From the NCBI GenBank assembly GCA_030425705.1, contig JAUHZU010000012.1, positions 92,237 to 156,236 on the forward strand: a stretch of DNA of 64,000 nt. Reading direction: 5' to 3'. This document shows, one piece after another, positions 7,685-15,483 of the stretch. The translations under genes and the position numbers were made by a program. Source of the DNA: Phycisphaerae bacterium (GTDB lineage Bacteria > Planctomycetota > Phycisphaerae > Phycisphaerales > Phycisphaeraceae). Positions within the stretch are counted from its first letter, which is position 1. Every line of letters starts with the position of its first letter. The notes under the pieces are model-generated. The model searched no databases. It worked only from the letters and a program-made list of their open reading frames with translations, and had not been told where the DNA came from.

Positions 7685-8368
7685 ATGCTACGGACCACAC
7701 CCGCCATGTTCGCGTTGGTATGCCTGTCCGCCTCCGCCTGGCCCGGCCACGCGCAGGTCCTGATCACCGAGATCATGTACAACCCCGACAGCCACGAGGG
7801 CGGCGTCGGCCCGAACGCCGACCCGAACCAGACCGAGTGGCTGGAGGTCTACAACGCCGGGGAGGAGCCGGTCGCGATCGGCGGGTGGTACCTGCAGGAC
7901 GAGGACGGCCGGACCGTCCGCCTGCCGGAGGGCGCGGCCCTTGAGCCGGGCGAGGCGGCGGTGCTTATCCCCGGCACACAGACCGCCGAGGACTTCCGCG
8001 CGGCGTGGGAGACCGAGGATGTCCACGCGTTCCAGGTCTTCGCGCTCGACGGCTGGGCACGCGGCGACGACGCAATGAGCAACCTAGCGAACAGCCCGAG
8101 CGCCACCAACGAGGTGCTCACCCTGCGCGATGCCGAAGGCCAAGTCGTCGATGAGGTTAACTACGACGATGAAGGAGATTGGCCCACCGACAGCCCGGAC
8201 GGGCCGAGCATCACGCTCCTGCCGGGCAAGCCCGACCCCGGATCCAACGACACGGGCAGCGCCTGGGCCCGCTCCGACGCCGGGACGCTTGGCGCGTGGC
8301 GCAACACCAAGACCGACGACTACAACGGCGAAGACACCGGCTCGCCGGGAGTGGTGGTGACGGAGTAG
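7685..8368 (+). CDS. Secreted lamin-tail-domain (LTD) protein
   Basis: A 227-residue exported protein. It begins with a signal peptide (hydrophobic core MFALVCLSASAW, cleavage probably after GHA). An LTD-type beta-sandwich follows, starting VLITEIMYNPDS and continuing TEWLEVYNAGEEPVAIGGW, QDEDGR, AVLIPG, and NEVLTLRDAEGQVVDEVNY. Such domains are common in large secreted or surface proteins; here the domain stands nearly alone with a short acidic tail. It lies 100 bases after the reverse transcriptase and probably has its own promoter. There is no sign that it belongs to the retron. Confidence 0.8.
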   Translation: MLRTTPAMFALVCLSASAWPGHAQVLITEIMYNPDSHEGGVGPNADPNQTEWLEVYNAGEEPVAIGGWYLQDEDGRTVRLPEGAALEPGEAAVLIPGTQTAEDFRAAWETEDVHAFQVFALDGWARGDDAMSNLANSPSATNEVLTLRDAEGQVVDEVNYDDEGDWPTDSPDGPSITLLPGKPDPGSNDTGSAWARSDAGTLGAWRNTKTDDYNGEDTGSPGVVVTE

Positions 8369-8390
8369 TCGTCAGCTGAAACAATCACAA

Positions 8391-8424
8391 CCCGGGCCGG
8401 CGCTGCGCTCTGGTCCGGCTTGGT
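8391..8424 (+). repeat. Dispersed hairpin repeat, family B, copy 1
   Basis: The core begins CCCGGGCCGGCGCTGCGCTC and ends TGGTCCGGCTTGG. It matches 26754-26787 at about 29 of 32 positions on the same strand. CCGGGCC pairs with GGTCCGG or GGCCCGG across a 13-base loop. Both copies sit just after the end of a plus-strand gene. Confidence 0.6.
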
Positions 8425-8445
8425 GGGTCTAGCTAAAATGCGCTC

Positions 8446-8709
8446 ATGCCGACCTACGAATACTACTGCCCGACCAACCACCGGACCGTCGAAGTCTTGC
8501 ACGGGATGTCGGTTGCGGTGGCGACCTGGGGCGAGGCCTGTGAGCGAGCCGGGATCGACCCGGGGACGACGCCCGCCGAGGCACCGGTCGAGAAGCTCCT
8601 GGGCGCGGGCATGGTGATCGCCAAGTCGCGCCCGGCCGAGGACTTCAACTGCGGGAACCCGATGTCCGGGGGCGGCGGGTGCTGCGGCGGCGGGTGCGGG
8701 ATGGGGTAG
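8446..8709 (+). CDS. FmdB-like zinc-ribbon small protein (degenerate)
   Basis: An 87-residue protein whose start MPTYEYYCPTNHRTVEVLHGM resembles the FmdB family, MPTYEYxCxxCGxxFE (shown in part: MPTYEYYCPTNH). The second cysteine of the first zinc knuckle is replaced, so metal binding as in FmdB is doubtful. The C-terminus is a glycine/cysteine tail (GGGGCCGGGCGMG) typical of this family. A family B repeat lies just upstream. The function of FmdB-like proteins is not well defined. Confidence 0.65.
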   Translation: MPTYEYYCPTNHRTVEVLHGMSVAVATWGEACERAGIDPGTTPAEAPVEKLLGAGMVIAKSRPAEDFNCGNPMSGGGGCCGGGCGMG

Positions 8710-8723
8710 TGCTGCGGGGGCTT

Positions 8724-8800
8724 CCGCCGCGTGTGACGCGGCAGCTATTCGGGTGCGGCAAGACAAAGCTGTTGGTTAGCCGCCGCGTCACACGCGGCGG
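8724..8800. repeat. Inverted pair of REP-like units (family A)
   Basis: Unit 1 (8724-8747, minus orientation) and unit 2 (8777-8800, plus orientation) are 24-base elements matching at 23 of 24 positions. Read from the TAGC end, each contains CCGCCGCG and CGCGGCGG around a TCACA loop. They therefore form individual hairpins and a larger cruciform. Two more units lie at 37257-37328. They resemble bacterial REP/BIME elements. Confidence 0.7.
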
Positions 8801-8848
8801 GGCCTGCACGAATGCGCTGCGCCCAAACCGCTTATCCAACAACACCGA

Positions 8849-10354
8849 TTACGGCAACAGCGCCTTCAACCGCTCCACCACCGTCGGCTGCTCGTCGGCG
8901 ATGTTGTCGAATGACGCGTCGCCAGGGGTGGCCGAGACGTCTACCGCGAACAGCTCGACATCCGTTGATTCACTCTCGTCGTCTTGCCGCAACACCAGCC
9001 GATGCCGGCCGGTGCGGACGGTCACGGCGTTGCCCCAGTAGCTCACAACGTGGCCGCGGACGGCGGGCCGGCTCCCCGCGATAACCCGCGCCAGCGAGAG
9101 CCCATCGAGCGGGTGCTGGGTCTGGGTAAAACTCGGCCGACAGATCTCGATCAGCGTCGGGTACAGGTCGGTCGTGGCGACCAGGGCCTCGGTAGCCGCG
9201 CCGGCGTTCAGGTAGCGGGGCCGACCGTCGGGACCGGCCCCGTCGGGCACGCGCACGATCAGCGGGCTACGGAGCGCCGTCTCGAGCGGCGCGTGCTTGC
9301 CCCAGAGCGCGCCTTCGCCGAGGAACCAGCCGTGGTCGCTCCAGAGCACCACGACGGTGTCCTGCGCGAGCCCGAGCTCCTCGAGCGCATCGAGCACCCG
9401 CCCGACCTGCCGGTCCGTGTAGCGGACACAAGCGAGGTACGCCCGGCGGGCCTGCATGGCAGCGTCTTCGTCGAGCGGGCGGGCCTTCTCCCATGGCACG
9501 TGGTAGCCGTAGAACTCGCCGGAGTTGTGCCAGTACGCGGTCGCCGCACGTTCCGCGTGCGTCGGCGGCGGGACGTCCCACTGCTGCACATGCTCCCAGT
9601 CGCTGCGCGTCGCGACGAACGGCAGGTGTGGTTTGAAGAAACCCAGCCCCAGGAAGAACGGCTCGCCCCGGTCGCGCAGCGCCGCGAGTTGCTCGACCGC
9701 GGCCGCGGCCATGCGCCCGTCTGGAAGGTCGTCGTCCTCCTCGGCGGTGAACTGCATCAGGTCGCGGTGGCCCTGCCCGTCCTCGCGGTGCGCGCCGCCT
9801 TCGTAGGCAAAGAACACGCCCCACCCGCGCTGCCAGGGGCCCAGCGGCGTCGCCAACGTGTCCCAGGCGTGCGGCAGCTCGGGCCGGCCGTCGCCCGAGC
9901 CGTCGTAGGCGAACACCCGGCCGTCCGCGGTGTGCGACAGCTTACCGATCAGCACGGTGCGGTAGCCGCTGCGGCGGAACAATTCGGGCATGCTCTGCGC
10001 GCCGGGTTGCTCTTGCTGCAACAGCGCGGCCGGCCCGCTGTAGAGCGCGTTGTTGCCGCGTCGGACGCCGCTGGATGAGGGGTCGCGCCCGGTCAGCAGC
10101 GCGTACCGCGACGCGCCGCAGGTGGGCACGGCCACGAAGTGGTTGCGGAAGAGGACGCCCTCCGCAGCGAGCCGGTCGATGTTCGGCGTCCGGACATAAT
10201 CGACGCCGTAACAGCCGAGCTCGGGCCGGAGGTCATCGACGGCGATGAACAGCACGTTGTACCGGTTGGTGTCCGGCGCTTGGTCCTGCGCCCGGGCGGC
10301 TGCGGACAGCACAAAACCGGCGAGCAGCAAGACGCTGACCATCAAGTGTCTCAT
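8849..10354 (-). CDS. Secreted sulfatase (iduronate-2-sulfatase-like)
   Basis: A formylglycine-dependent sulfatase of about 501 residues, likely acting on sulfated polysaccharides outside the cytoplasm. The signal peptide is MRHLMVSVLLLAGFVLSAAARA. The catalytic domain starts NVLFIAVDDLRPELGCYG with metal-binding aspartates. The modification motif is CGASR (about residue 79), where Cys would become formylglycine. The second metal/substrate region is VVLWSDHGWFLGE. ATG 10354 gives a clean signal peptide; a GTG six bases upstream is also possible. It starts about 10 bases after the stop of the preceding lipoprotein gene, so it is the last gene of a four-gene minus-strand operon. Confidence 0.92.
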   Translation of the reverse strand: MRHLMVSVLLLAGFVLSAAARAQDQAPDTNRYNVLFIAVDDLRPELGCYGVDYVRTPNIDRLAAEGVLFRNHFVAVPTCGASRYALLTGRDPSSSGVRRGNNALYSGPAALLQQEQPGAQSMPELFRRSGYRTVLIGKLSHTADGRVFAYDGSGDGRPELPHAWDTLATPLGPWQRGWGVFFAYEGGAHREDGQGHRDLMQFTAEEDDDLPDGRMAAAAVEQLAALRDRGEPFFLGLGFFKPHLPFVATRSDWEHVQQWDVPPPTHAERAATAYWHNSGEFYGYHVPWEKARPLDEDAAMQARRAYLACVRYTDRQVGRVLDALEELGLAQDTVVVLWSDHGWFLGEGALWGKHAPLETALRSPLIVRVPDGAGPDGRPRYLNAGAATEALVATTDLYPTLIEICRPSFTQTQHPLDGLSLARVIAGSRPAVRGHVVSYWGNAVTVRTGRHRLVLRQDDESESTDVELFAVDVSATPGDASFDNIADEQPTVVERLKALLP

Positions 10355-10364
10355 GCCCACGATC

Positions 10365-11747
10365 TTACTCGCCCAGGGTGTGGACGCGCGTCCCGGCGGT
10401 CAGCTCGGGCAGGCGGACGTACACCAGCCGGGCCTCAGGCCCGTCCGCCGCGGGCCAGCCGGTGACCGATACGACCCCCGGCCGACCGGCGATGGAGAGC
10501 TCGACCCGCTGGGACGGGTCATCGATCATCAGCGGCACGACATACAGGCGCTGCGGGAAGACGTCGCAGTAGTCGGTGTTCGCCGCGGCCGTCGCCTTCA
10601 TGTAGATGCCCGAGGCGAGGAGGGCCGCGCCGGTCCAGACCGCCGCCTCGGAGTGGTTCTGGATGCCCTCGCCCAGCGTGATGCCGCCGCCCACGAGCAG
10701 CACGCTGCCGAGGATGCTCTTGGCCCGGCGGACGTCTTCCAGGTTATTCCAGCGGTGGTCGCGGGCCATCGCGTTGACATCGGTCACGCGGGGGTAAGAC
10801 GCCGCGCCGAGCGGGGTGGACACGGAGAGCGCCGCGCCGTCGCTGCGCGTGCGCGGGATGAACTCGCTGAGCGCCCCGTCCATGCCGTAGCGGCCCTTGC
10901 GGGGGCCCAGGCCGTAGGCCACAACGAGCACGGTGTTGTACCCCCGGGCCTTCAGCCGATCGACGGTCGGCCGCATCGCCGGCTCGATCTGCACGACCCG
11001 CTGGAAGTAGTCCGCCGCCTCGAGGTCCCGGCCCATCTGCTGGCTGGCGATCGCGTGCAGCAGGTAGGCGAACGTGAAGTTCGATTCCTCGGTCACATAG
11101 CCGTGGTCGAGGTACGCGTCCGTATCGCGCGCGTCGCCCGCGCCAACGGGTCGGCCGGCCTGGCGGTTCTCGTACTCGATCGACCGGAGCATGATCGCTT
11201 CGGTGTCGATGCGTCGGCCCGCGGCGCGGTCCTGGTCGTTCTCGAAGTTGCGCAGGTAGAACAGCGCGTTGCCCGCGGCGGCGCGGGCGCTGTCCCAGCT
11301 CCCCAGCCGGGCCTGCACCATGCCGTAGTACGCCAGCGCCATCGCCTGCTCGAAGGGCTCGCCCTTCCACAGCTTCACCCCCTCGGTCAGCACCACCGCC
11401 GACACCGTCTTGTCCGCGTTGATGCCCTGCGTCCGCAGCACGTCGTACACCTCGGCGAAGAACTGCTCGGACATCCGCGGCCGGTCCGTATCTAACGCCA
11501 GGACCCCTGCGCGCATCCGAGAGAGCATGTACCGCCGTTCCGATCGATCGTCCGTGATCTCTTCAACCACCTTCGCCAGCGCGTCGTCGTACCGCCCGTC
11601 CGCCAGCTCCCGCGTGGGCGTCTGCATCGGCGCGTTGCAACCGGGGAGCAGAAGCAGCACCCACAGCAGCGCCGCGCCGGCCCGCCGGACCGGGCGGGGC
11701 GCACCCCGCCATGCATCGCGCATCAGAGATCGCTGATCGAACATCAT
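10365..11747 (-). CDS. COG3014-like lipoprotein with TPR-type helices
   Basis: A 460-residue lipoprotein. The N-terminus has a basic region and a hydrophobic segment ending in the lipobox LLPGC. The body starts TRELADGRYDDALAKVVEEI and carries repeat-like helices with WKGEPFEQAMALAYYGMVQ and NFTFAYLLHAIASQQMGRDLEAADYF (both typical of COG3014). The C-terminal half is beta-rich, with a hydrophobic stretch ILGSVLLVGGGITLGEGI. The start ATG overlaps the upstream stop as TGATG, so it is translationally coupled. COG3014 genes often accompany LpoB, an activator of penicillin-binding proteins, which is also the context here. A role in envelope assembly is inferred. Confidence 0.75.
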   Translation of the reverse strand: MMFDQRSLMRDAWRGAPRPVRRAGAALLWVLLLLPGCNAPMQTPTRELADGRYDDALAKVVEEITDDRSERRYMLSRMRAGVLALDTDRPRMSEQFFAEVYDVLRTQGINADKTVSAVVLTEGVKLWKGEPFEQAMALAYYGMVQARLGSWDSARAAAGNALFYLRNFENDQDRAAGRRIDTEAIMLRSIEYENRQAGRPVGAGDARDTDAYLDHGYVTEESNFTFAYLLHAIASQQMGRDLEAADYFQRVVQIEPAMRPTVDRLKARGYNTVLVVAYGLGPRKGRYGMDGALSEFIPRTRSDGAALSVSTPLGAASYPRVTDVNAMARDHRWNNLEDVRRAKSILGSVLLVGGGITLGEGIQNHSEAAVWTGAALLASGIYMKATAAANTDYCDVFPQRLYVVPLMIDDPSQRVELSIAGRPGVVSVTGWPAADGPEARLVYVRLPELTAGTRVHTLGE

Positions 11748-12376
11748 CAGTCCCAGACGTGGCCATGGGCCTGCCGCTTGAACTCGAACCAGTCGTTCCA
11801 GACATCCTCGCCTGTGCGCAGGTCCAGCATGCGGAACTCGCAGCCGTACAGGTCCGTCCGGTCCATCGCGTCGGCGCGGGTGACCGAGCGGAACGTCGCG
11901 GTGATCGTGTGCGTGACGTCCCGGCCGCTGCCGAAGTCGGTATCCACGCCCTCCGCGTCGAGGCGGGGCTTGAGCGCCCGCGTGTGCTCGCCGGGGGTCA
12001 CGAACTGGATGCGCTTGTCGTCCCACAGCTCGCGCATCGGCTGGGCACCACGTACGTTCGCGACGACCCACCACTGCTCGCCGCTGGGCATGACCTCGGA
12101 CGACAGGTTACGCACCCGGTCGAACGAGACCACCCAGGGCTCGCTCGCCGGGGTGCGCGCCGCGATCGATTCCGACGCGCGGAGGGACGCCGCCATCGAC
12201 GCCGCCATCTGCTCGTAGTCCTCGATCGCGATGCGCGAGGACCGGGGCGGACTCGCACAACCCGACAGCACCAGGCCATACCACAGCAGAAAAACACACA
12301 ACAGCACACGCCTGGACTGGCTGCCTAAGCAGCCAGTCCAGCACAGGCATCCCAAGTTGTAATCGCGACGAAGCAT
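11747..12376 (-). CDS. LpoB-like lipoprotein (second copy)
   Basis: A 209-residue lipoprotein with lipobox LVLSGC. It is then similar in plan to penicillin-binding-protein activator LpoB: a helix IAIEDYEQMAASMAASLRAS, a strand PWVVSFDRVRNLSSE, and later KRIQFVTPGEHT and GCEFRMLDLRTGEDVWNDWF. ATG 12376 overlaps the stop of the upstream gene as TAATG. The region before the signal peptide is long and contains a 13-bp perfect DNA hairpin (12312-12341), so a later start such as the GTG in RRVLLCVFLLW cannot be excluded. It probably acts in the periplasm or outer membrane with its two neighbours. Confidence 0.7.
   Translation of the reverse strand: MLRRDYNLGCLCWTGCLGSQSRRVLLCVFLLWYGLVLSGCASPPRSSRIAIEDYEQMAASMAASLRASESIAARTPASEPWVVSFDRVRNLSSEVMPSGEQWWVVANVRGAQPMRELWDDKRIQFVTPGEHTRALKPRLDAEGVDTDFGSGRDVTHTITATFRSVTRADAMDRTDLYGCEFRMLDLRTGEDVWNDWFEFKRQAHGHVWD
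12312..12341. repeat. Perfect 13-bp hairpin inside the lipoprotein gene 5' end
   Basis: CTGGACTGGCTGC (12312-12324) and GCAGCCAGTCCAG (12329-12341) are exact complements around a 4-base loop (CTAA). The element lies within the first codons of the second LpoB-like gene. The piece CTGGCTGCCTA recurs near 24648. It may be a mobile REP-type hairpin, or an mRNA structure controlling translation or processing within the operon. Confidence 0.75.
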
Positions 12377-13017
12377 TACTCGCTGATCTGCTTCATCTCG
12401 TAGCGGTTGCTGAAGACGATCCGGTTGGTCGCGAACGAGTCGAGGTGCACCTCCATCGCGTACAGCCCGGTGTCGCCCCGACCGACGCGGTACACGTCCA
12501 TGTTCAGGACGTAGGTGTTCGCGGCGTTGTAATCCGGCACGAAGTACCGCCCGCCGTTCCACTCGATCACGCCGTCGTCGCGCACCACCGGGTCGGTGGC
12601 GACACGCTCGCGCGCGGCCTGGTTCTCCAGACGGTTCCGCCGCTCGACAAACACCAGCCGGTCCCGGCCGGCCCGGGAGTTGATCAGCCGGCTGCGGATG
12701 CCCGACACGACATACTCGTAGTCGGCGGTCGGCGTCACGCCGGTCTTGTTGATCACGTCACCCAGCAGGATCACCACCGGCCCGTTCGTGTCCCGGATCT
12801 CCGGCAGGTCGGGAAGCTGCGCGAGCAGGTCCTCGGGGACCAGCCGGCTGAACTCGGTCAGCGTCGTGGGGAGCTGACGCGGGTCGCGGGCCTCACCCGG
12901 CGTGGTCTCATCGACGGGGACCCGGCCGACATACTTCTGCGAGCAGCCGGTGAGGACGAACGGGACCACCAGCGCGGCGGTCAGCATCAGGCGGGGGAGT
13001 CGGTACAGGGCGGTCAT
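12376..13017 (-). CDS. LpoB-like lipoprotein (first copy)
   Basis: A 213-residue lipoprotein that opens the operon. The signal sequence MTALYRLPRLMLTAALVVPF ends at lipobox VLTGC. The mature part has PVVILLGDVINKTG, a helix/strand YEYVVSGIRSRLINSRAG and RLVFVERRN, then NTYVLNMDVYRVGRGDTGLY and FSNRYEMKQIS. This is the layout of LpoB (COG3417), which stimulates class A penicillin-binding proteins. The two LpoB-like genes are not close copies of each other. No target PBP gene is nearby, so the role in peptidoglycan synthesis is inferred from family alone. Confidence 0.75.
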   Translation of the reverse strand: MTALYRLPRLMLTAALVVPFVLTGCSQKYVGRVPVDETTPGEARDPRQLPTTLTEFSRLVPEDLLAQLPDLPEIRDTNGPVVILLGDVINKTGVTPTADYEYVVSGIRSRLINSRAGRDRLVFVERRNRLENQAARERVATDPVVRDDGVIEWNGGRYFVPDYNAANTYVLNMDVYRVGRGDTGLYAMEVHLDSFATNRIVFSNRYEMKQISE

Positions 13018-13244
13018 CTCGGTTCCTTGGGTTAGTCGGGGTCACGGGAAGGACGCATGGCCGTGAAGCACGTTTCGCGGCGTCGGCCACGCCGTCGCCA
13101 TCATATAGCGTCCCGAGCCGCAGGCGGGTTCATCGTTGATCGCCCGCAGCACGTGTCGCACCCAGGCAACATCCAGTCTGCACCCTGTTGTGCCCAAACA
13201 TCATCATGCGTAATCGATCCGTCGCCACATCCCATCAAACTTTA

Positions 13245-13690
13245 CTTAAACTCTTTTCACATAAACACTAACGAAAAGCGTTGGTCATGTGATCGGGTGG
13301 CACCGTGGTTGCCATCTCCATAGCGTCACGCATGAGCCGCCCCCCACGCCGGGCCGAAAGGCCCGGCCGCCACGAGACCCGGCCAGGGCAGGGGGCAACA
13401 CGGCTCACCACGACCACCGGCCGACCCGCGCCAGAGGGAGGAGCGCGGGTCGGCCAGGGAGGGAACGCCCCTGATCGAGTGCGGCCCGGCAGAGCAATCT
13501 GCCGGGTCGTGCTGCGCGCCGACCCACCCGGCACGCGGCGGGGCTGGCCCGGGGCGGGCGGCCACCGGTCCCGGGGCCCGCAGGGGGTGAGCCCCGACAC
13601 CGCGACCGAAAACCCCGCCCCACTTGGCCAACCCGCCCCGTGCCCGGCAGCGACGCCGGCCCCGGCCCCCATAAGCCGCCTCATCACGAC
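13245..13690. ncRNA. Candidate structured RNA in a gene-free region
   Basis: No convincing gene lies between 13018 and 13829; frames here look like random GC-rich peptides. Instead there are strong hairpins. GCCGGGCC-GAAA-GGCCCGGC is at 13348-13367. A 13-bp stem runs 13419-13431 with 13443-13455. CCCGGCAGA-GCAA-TCTGCCGGG is at 13485-13506. A GGGGCT/AGCCCC-closed GC-rich domain lies near 13540-13597. Two of the loops (GAAA, GCAA) are GNRA tetraloops when read on the plus strand. The best promoter, however, points along the minus strand (13696-13724). I looked for the conserved boxes of RNase P RNA, tmRNA, SRP RNA and 6S RNA and did not find them. It could also be a long 5' leader of the minus-strand lipoprotein operon. 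Confidence 0.4.
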
Positions 13691-13695
13691 GGCCT

Positions 13696-13724
13696 ATCAT
13701 AAATAACTCTACATTGCAGATCAA
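13696..13724 (-). promoter_or_regulatory. Predicted minus-strand promoter facing the structured region
   Basis: On the minus strand TTGATC (13719-13724) is followed after 17 bases by TATGAT (13696-13701, 5 of 6). Transcription would start near 13689 and run through the structured stretch toward the lipoprotein operon. Confidence 0.5.
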
Positions 13725-13760
13725 TATATTTCTCTGCAAATCAGAGAAAAAACAGGGCGC

Positions 13761-13788
13761 TTGACGGGCGGCCGATGTTATGTATGCT
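13761..13788 (+). promoter_or_regulatory. Predicted promoter of the CPBP protease gene
   Basis: TTGACG (13761-13766) is followed after 16 bases by TATGCT (13783-13788). The start codon is at 13830. Two alternative AT-rich hairpins (TTGCAGA/TCTGCAA and TCTCTG/CAGAGA, 13714-13745) lie just upstream. Confidence 0.5.
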
Positions 13789-13829
13789 TATACTTACTTT
13801 ATTGCCCGCCGTCACCCGCCGAGCCACGC

Positions 13830-14585
13830 ATGCCACCCGAAACCCATCCCGACACCTTGGCAAACCACCAGGACGACCCCGCCGATCGTCGCATACGTAC
13901 CCTGCTCGCGCTGCTGCTGCTCGTGCCCGCGCCGACCCTCGGCATCCTCGCCGCACTCTGGGTGCCCGGCCTCGCCGAGACAGCCCCGGGGAAAACGATC
14001 TTCACCCTCGCGAAGACGCACCTGTTCCTGTTCCCCATCGTGTGGACACTCTGGGTCGACCGGCGTCGGCTCTCGGTCCCCCGGCCGACGTGGCGCGGGA
14101 TGGGCTGGGCGGTCGGCACGGGCGTGGCGATCTTCGCGGTGATCGCGGCGGTGTACTACGGCTACGCGGAGGGGCAGATCGACAAGGCCGACATGGCCGA
14201 GCGGATGCAGGACGCCGGGCTCGACCAGCCGTGGAAGCTGCTCGCCGGCGCGGTCTACTGGTGCACTATCAACTCGCTGCTGGAGGAGTACGTCTGGCGG
14301 TGGTTTGTCTTCGCCAAGTGCAAGGCCCTGACGCCCGGGCGGACCGTGGTGCCGATCCTCCTGTCTGCGTTGTTCTTTACGGCCCACCACCTGCTCGCGA
14401 TGCTCGCGTACCTGCCGAGCCAGCCGCACCTGGCGATCCTCGCGTCGCTGGGCGTCTTCATCGGCGGCGCGACCTGGTCCTGGCTGTACCTCAAGTCCCG
14501 GAACATCTACGCGGCCTACGTCAGCCACGTCTTCGCGGACATCATCATCTTCTACATCGCATACCAGATCGCGTTTGGGGGGTGA
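13830..14585 (+). CDS. CPBP family intramembrane metalloprotease (CAAX-like)
   Basis: A 251-residue integral membrane protein of the CPBP/Abi family. Several hydrophobic segments are visible (LLALLLLVPAPTLGILAALW, FLFPIVWTLWV, VAIFAVIAAVYYGY and others). The conserved family motifs are EEYVWR (EExxxR), FFTAHH (FxxxH) and SHVFAD (HxxxD/N), which hold the presumed catalytic and metal ligands. I chose ATG 13830 because the promoter lies just upstream and the longer frame would begin inside the -35 box. Substrates of bacterial CPBP proteins are mostly unknown. Confidence 0.88.
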   Translation: MPPETHPDTLANHQDDPADRRIRTLLALLLLVPAPTLGILAALWVPGLAETAPGKTIFTLAKTHLFLFPIVWTLWVDRRRLSVPRPTWRGMGWAVGTGVAIFAVIAAVYYGYAEGQIDKADMAERMQDAGLDQPWKLLAGAVYWCTINSLLEEYVWRWFVFAKCKALTPGRTVVPILLSALFFTAHHLLAMLAYLPSQPHLAILASLGVFIGGATWSWLYLKSRNIYAAYVSHVFADIIIFYIAYQIAFGG

Positions 14586-14645
14586 TGAACTCACGAAGAG
14601 GCGCGGAGGGGGAAAGAAGAAAGCCAAGAACTCAAGGAGACAGCC

Positions 14646-15062
14646 GTGAAGAAGAAACTGACGATCGTCGCACTTGTCGCAACTTTCTCTCTTATCGCTG
14701 CGCTCGTGGGGGCCGTGTGGGTCAAGACCCGGCCGGCAAAAAGCTACGCCGACATGGACGCGTTCTCCACAGCATGGAAGGCGTGCCCCGAAGAAGACCG
14801 ACACGAGATGCTCCACTGGCTGCTTGGGGAGGCACCGACGAGACACACGTCCTACGCTGCAGAAAACACAAAGCTCTACGGCCTCTCACGCGATGAGGTA
14901 CTGCACTATCTGGGGACAAACAAGAGCACAAGTGGTAACACATACTTCATCGGATCGATCGAAAACGACATCATCGGCAACCTGATCGTTCCAAAACGCG
15001 ATCATTTGAGCCTGAGGTATGACGACGATGGGGTCATTGAGAGCATAAAGACGATTTCGTAA
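14646..15062 (+). CDS. Small membrane-anchored protein, BamE/SmpA-like fold possible
   Basis: A 138-residue protein with GTG start. The N-terminal anchor is KKKLTIVALVATFSLIAALVGAVW, given here as the hydrophobic core IVALVATFSLIAALVGAV, without a lipobox cysteine. The outside part contains LSRDEVLHYLG, YFIGSIENDIIGNLIV and LSLRYDDDGVIESIK. This resembles the small BamE-like domain, with its helix-turn 'xxxEVxxxLG' and final strand 'xxFDxxGxVxxxx'. Base composition is clearly less GC-rich than its neighbours, suggesting acquisition. It lies 60 bases after the CPBP gene. The function is unknown. Confidence 0.65.
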   Translation: MKKKLTIVALVATFSLIAALVGAVWVKTRPAKSYADMDAFSTAWKACPEEDRHEMLHWLLGEAPTRHTSYAAENTKLYGLSRDEVLHYLGTNKSTSGNTYFIGSIENDIIGNLIVPKRDHLSLRYDDDGVIESIKTIS

Positions 15063-15125
15063 ATCGACATCTAGGATTCCCCACACTCCGCGCCCCTGCG
15101 CGAGATCATCCGCTAGACTCCGAAC

Positions 15126-15473
15126 ATGCACGACACCACCACACCCGTCGCCGAACTGAAGCAACTGGTCGCCGACTTCGTCGCCGAGCGGGACTGGCAG
15201 CGGCACCACGTGCCCAAGCACCTGGCGATGTCGATCGCGATCGAGGCGGCGGAGCTGATGGAACACTTCCAGTGGGTGGATACCGAATCGCCGGAAGCGG
15301 TGATGGCCGACGCCGACCGAATGCAGCAGGTGCGCGAGGAACTCAGCGACGTGCTGGCGTACACGCTCTCGCTGGCGAACGCGCTCAAGATCGACGTCAG
15401 CTCGGCGTTCGCGGAGAAGATGCGCAAGAACGCGGGCAAGTACCCGCCGGACGAGGCGAAGCGGTGGGACTGA
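15126..15473 (+). CDS. MazG-like nucleotide pyrophosphohydrolase
   Basis: A 115-residue all-alpha NTP pyrophosphatase of the MazG/dCTPase type, which hydrolyses (d)NTPs to monophosphates in housecleaning of nucleotide pools. The metal-binding motifs are IAIEAAELMEHFQW (ExxE) and EELSDVLAYTLSLAN (ExxD). The tail KMRKNAGKYPPDEAKRW is typical of the small 'nucleotide pyrophosphohydrolase' family. The length is normal. It faces the MacB-like gene and shares with it a large hairpin that probably ends both transcripts. Confidence 0.9.
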   Translation: MHDTTTPVAELKQLVADFVAERDWQRHHVPKHLAMSIAIEAAELMEHFQWVDTESPEAVMADADRMQQVREELSDVLAYTLSLANALKIDVSSAFAEKMRKNAGKYPPDEAKRWD

Positions 15474-15483
15474 CATTTAGCGC

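Noticed and set aside
7685..8368. Lamin-tail protein as the retron effector
   Set aside because: It has a signal peptide and is secreted, and a 100-base gap with no overlap separates it from the RT; such proteins are common alone in planctomycetes.
13245..13690. RNase P RNA, tmRNA, SRP RNA or 6S RNA
   Set aside because: The conserved sequence boxes of these RNAs were looked for on both strands and not found; only an isolated CGGCTTAT match occurs, at the wrong end for RNase P.
13057..13739. Several reading frames in the gene-free stretch between the lipoprotein operon and the CPBP gene
   Set aside because: Products are Arg/Pro/Gly-rich without any fold-like pattern, have no good start signals, and coincide with perfect hairpins, which fits RNA or non-coding DNA better.
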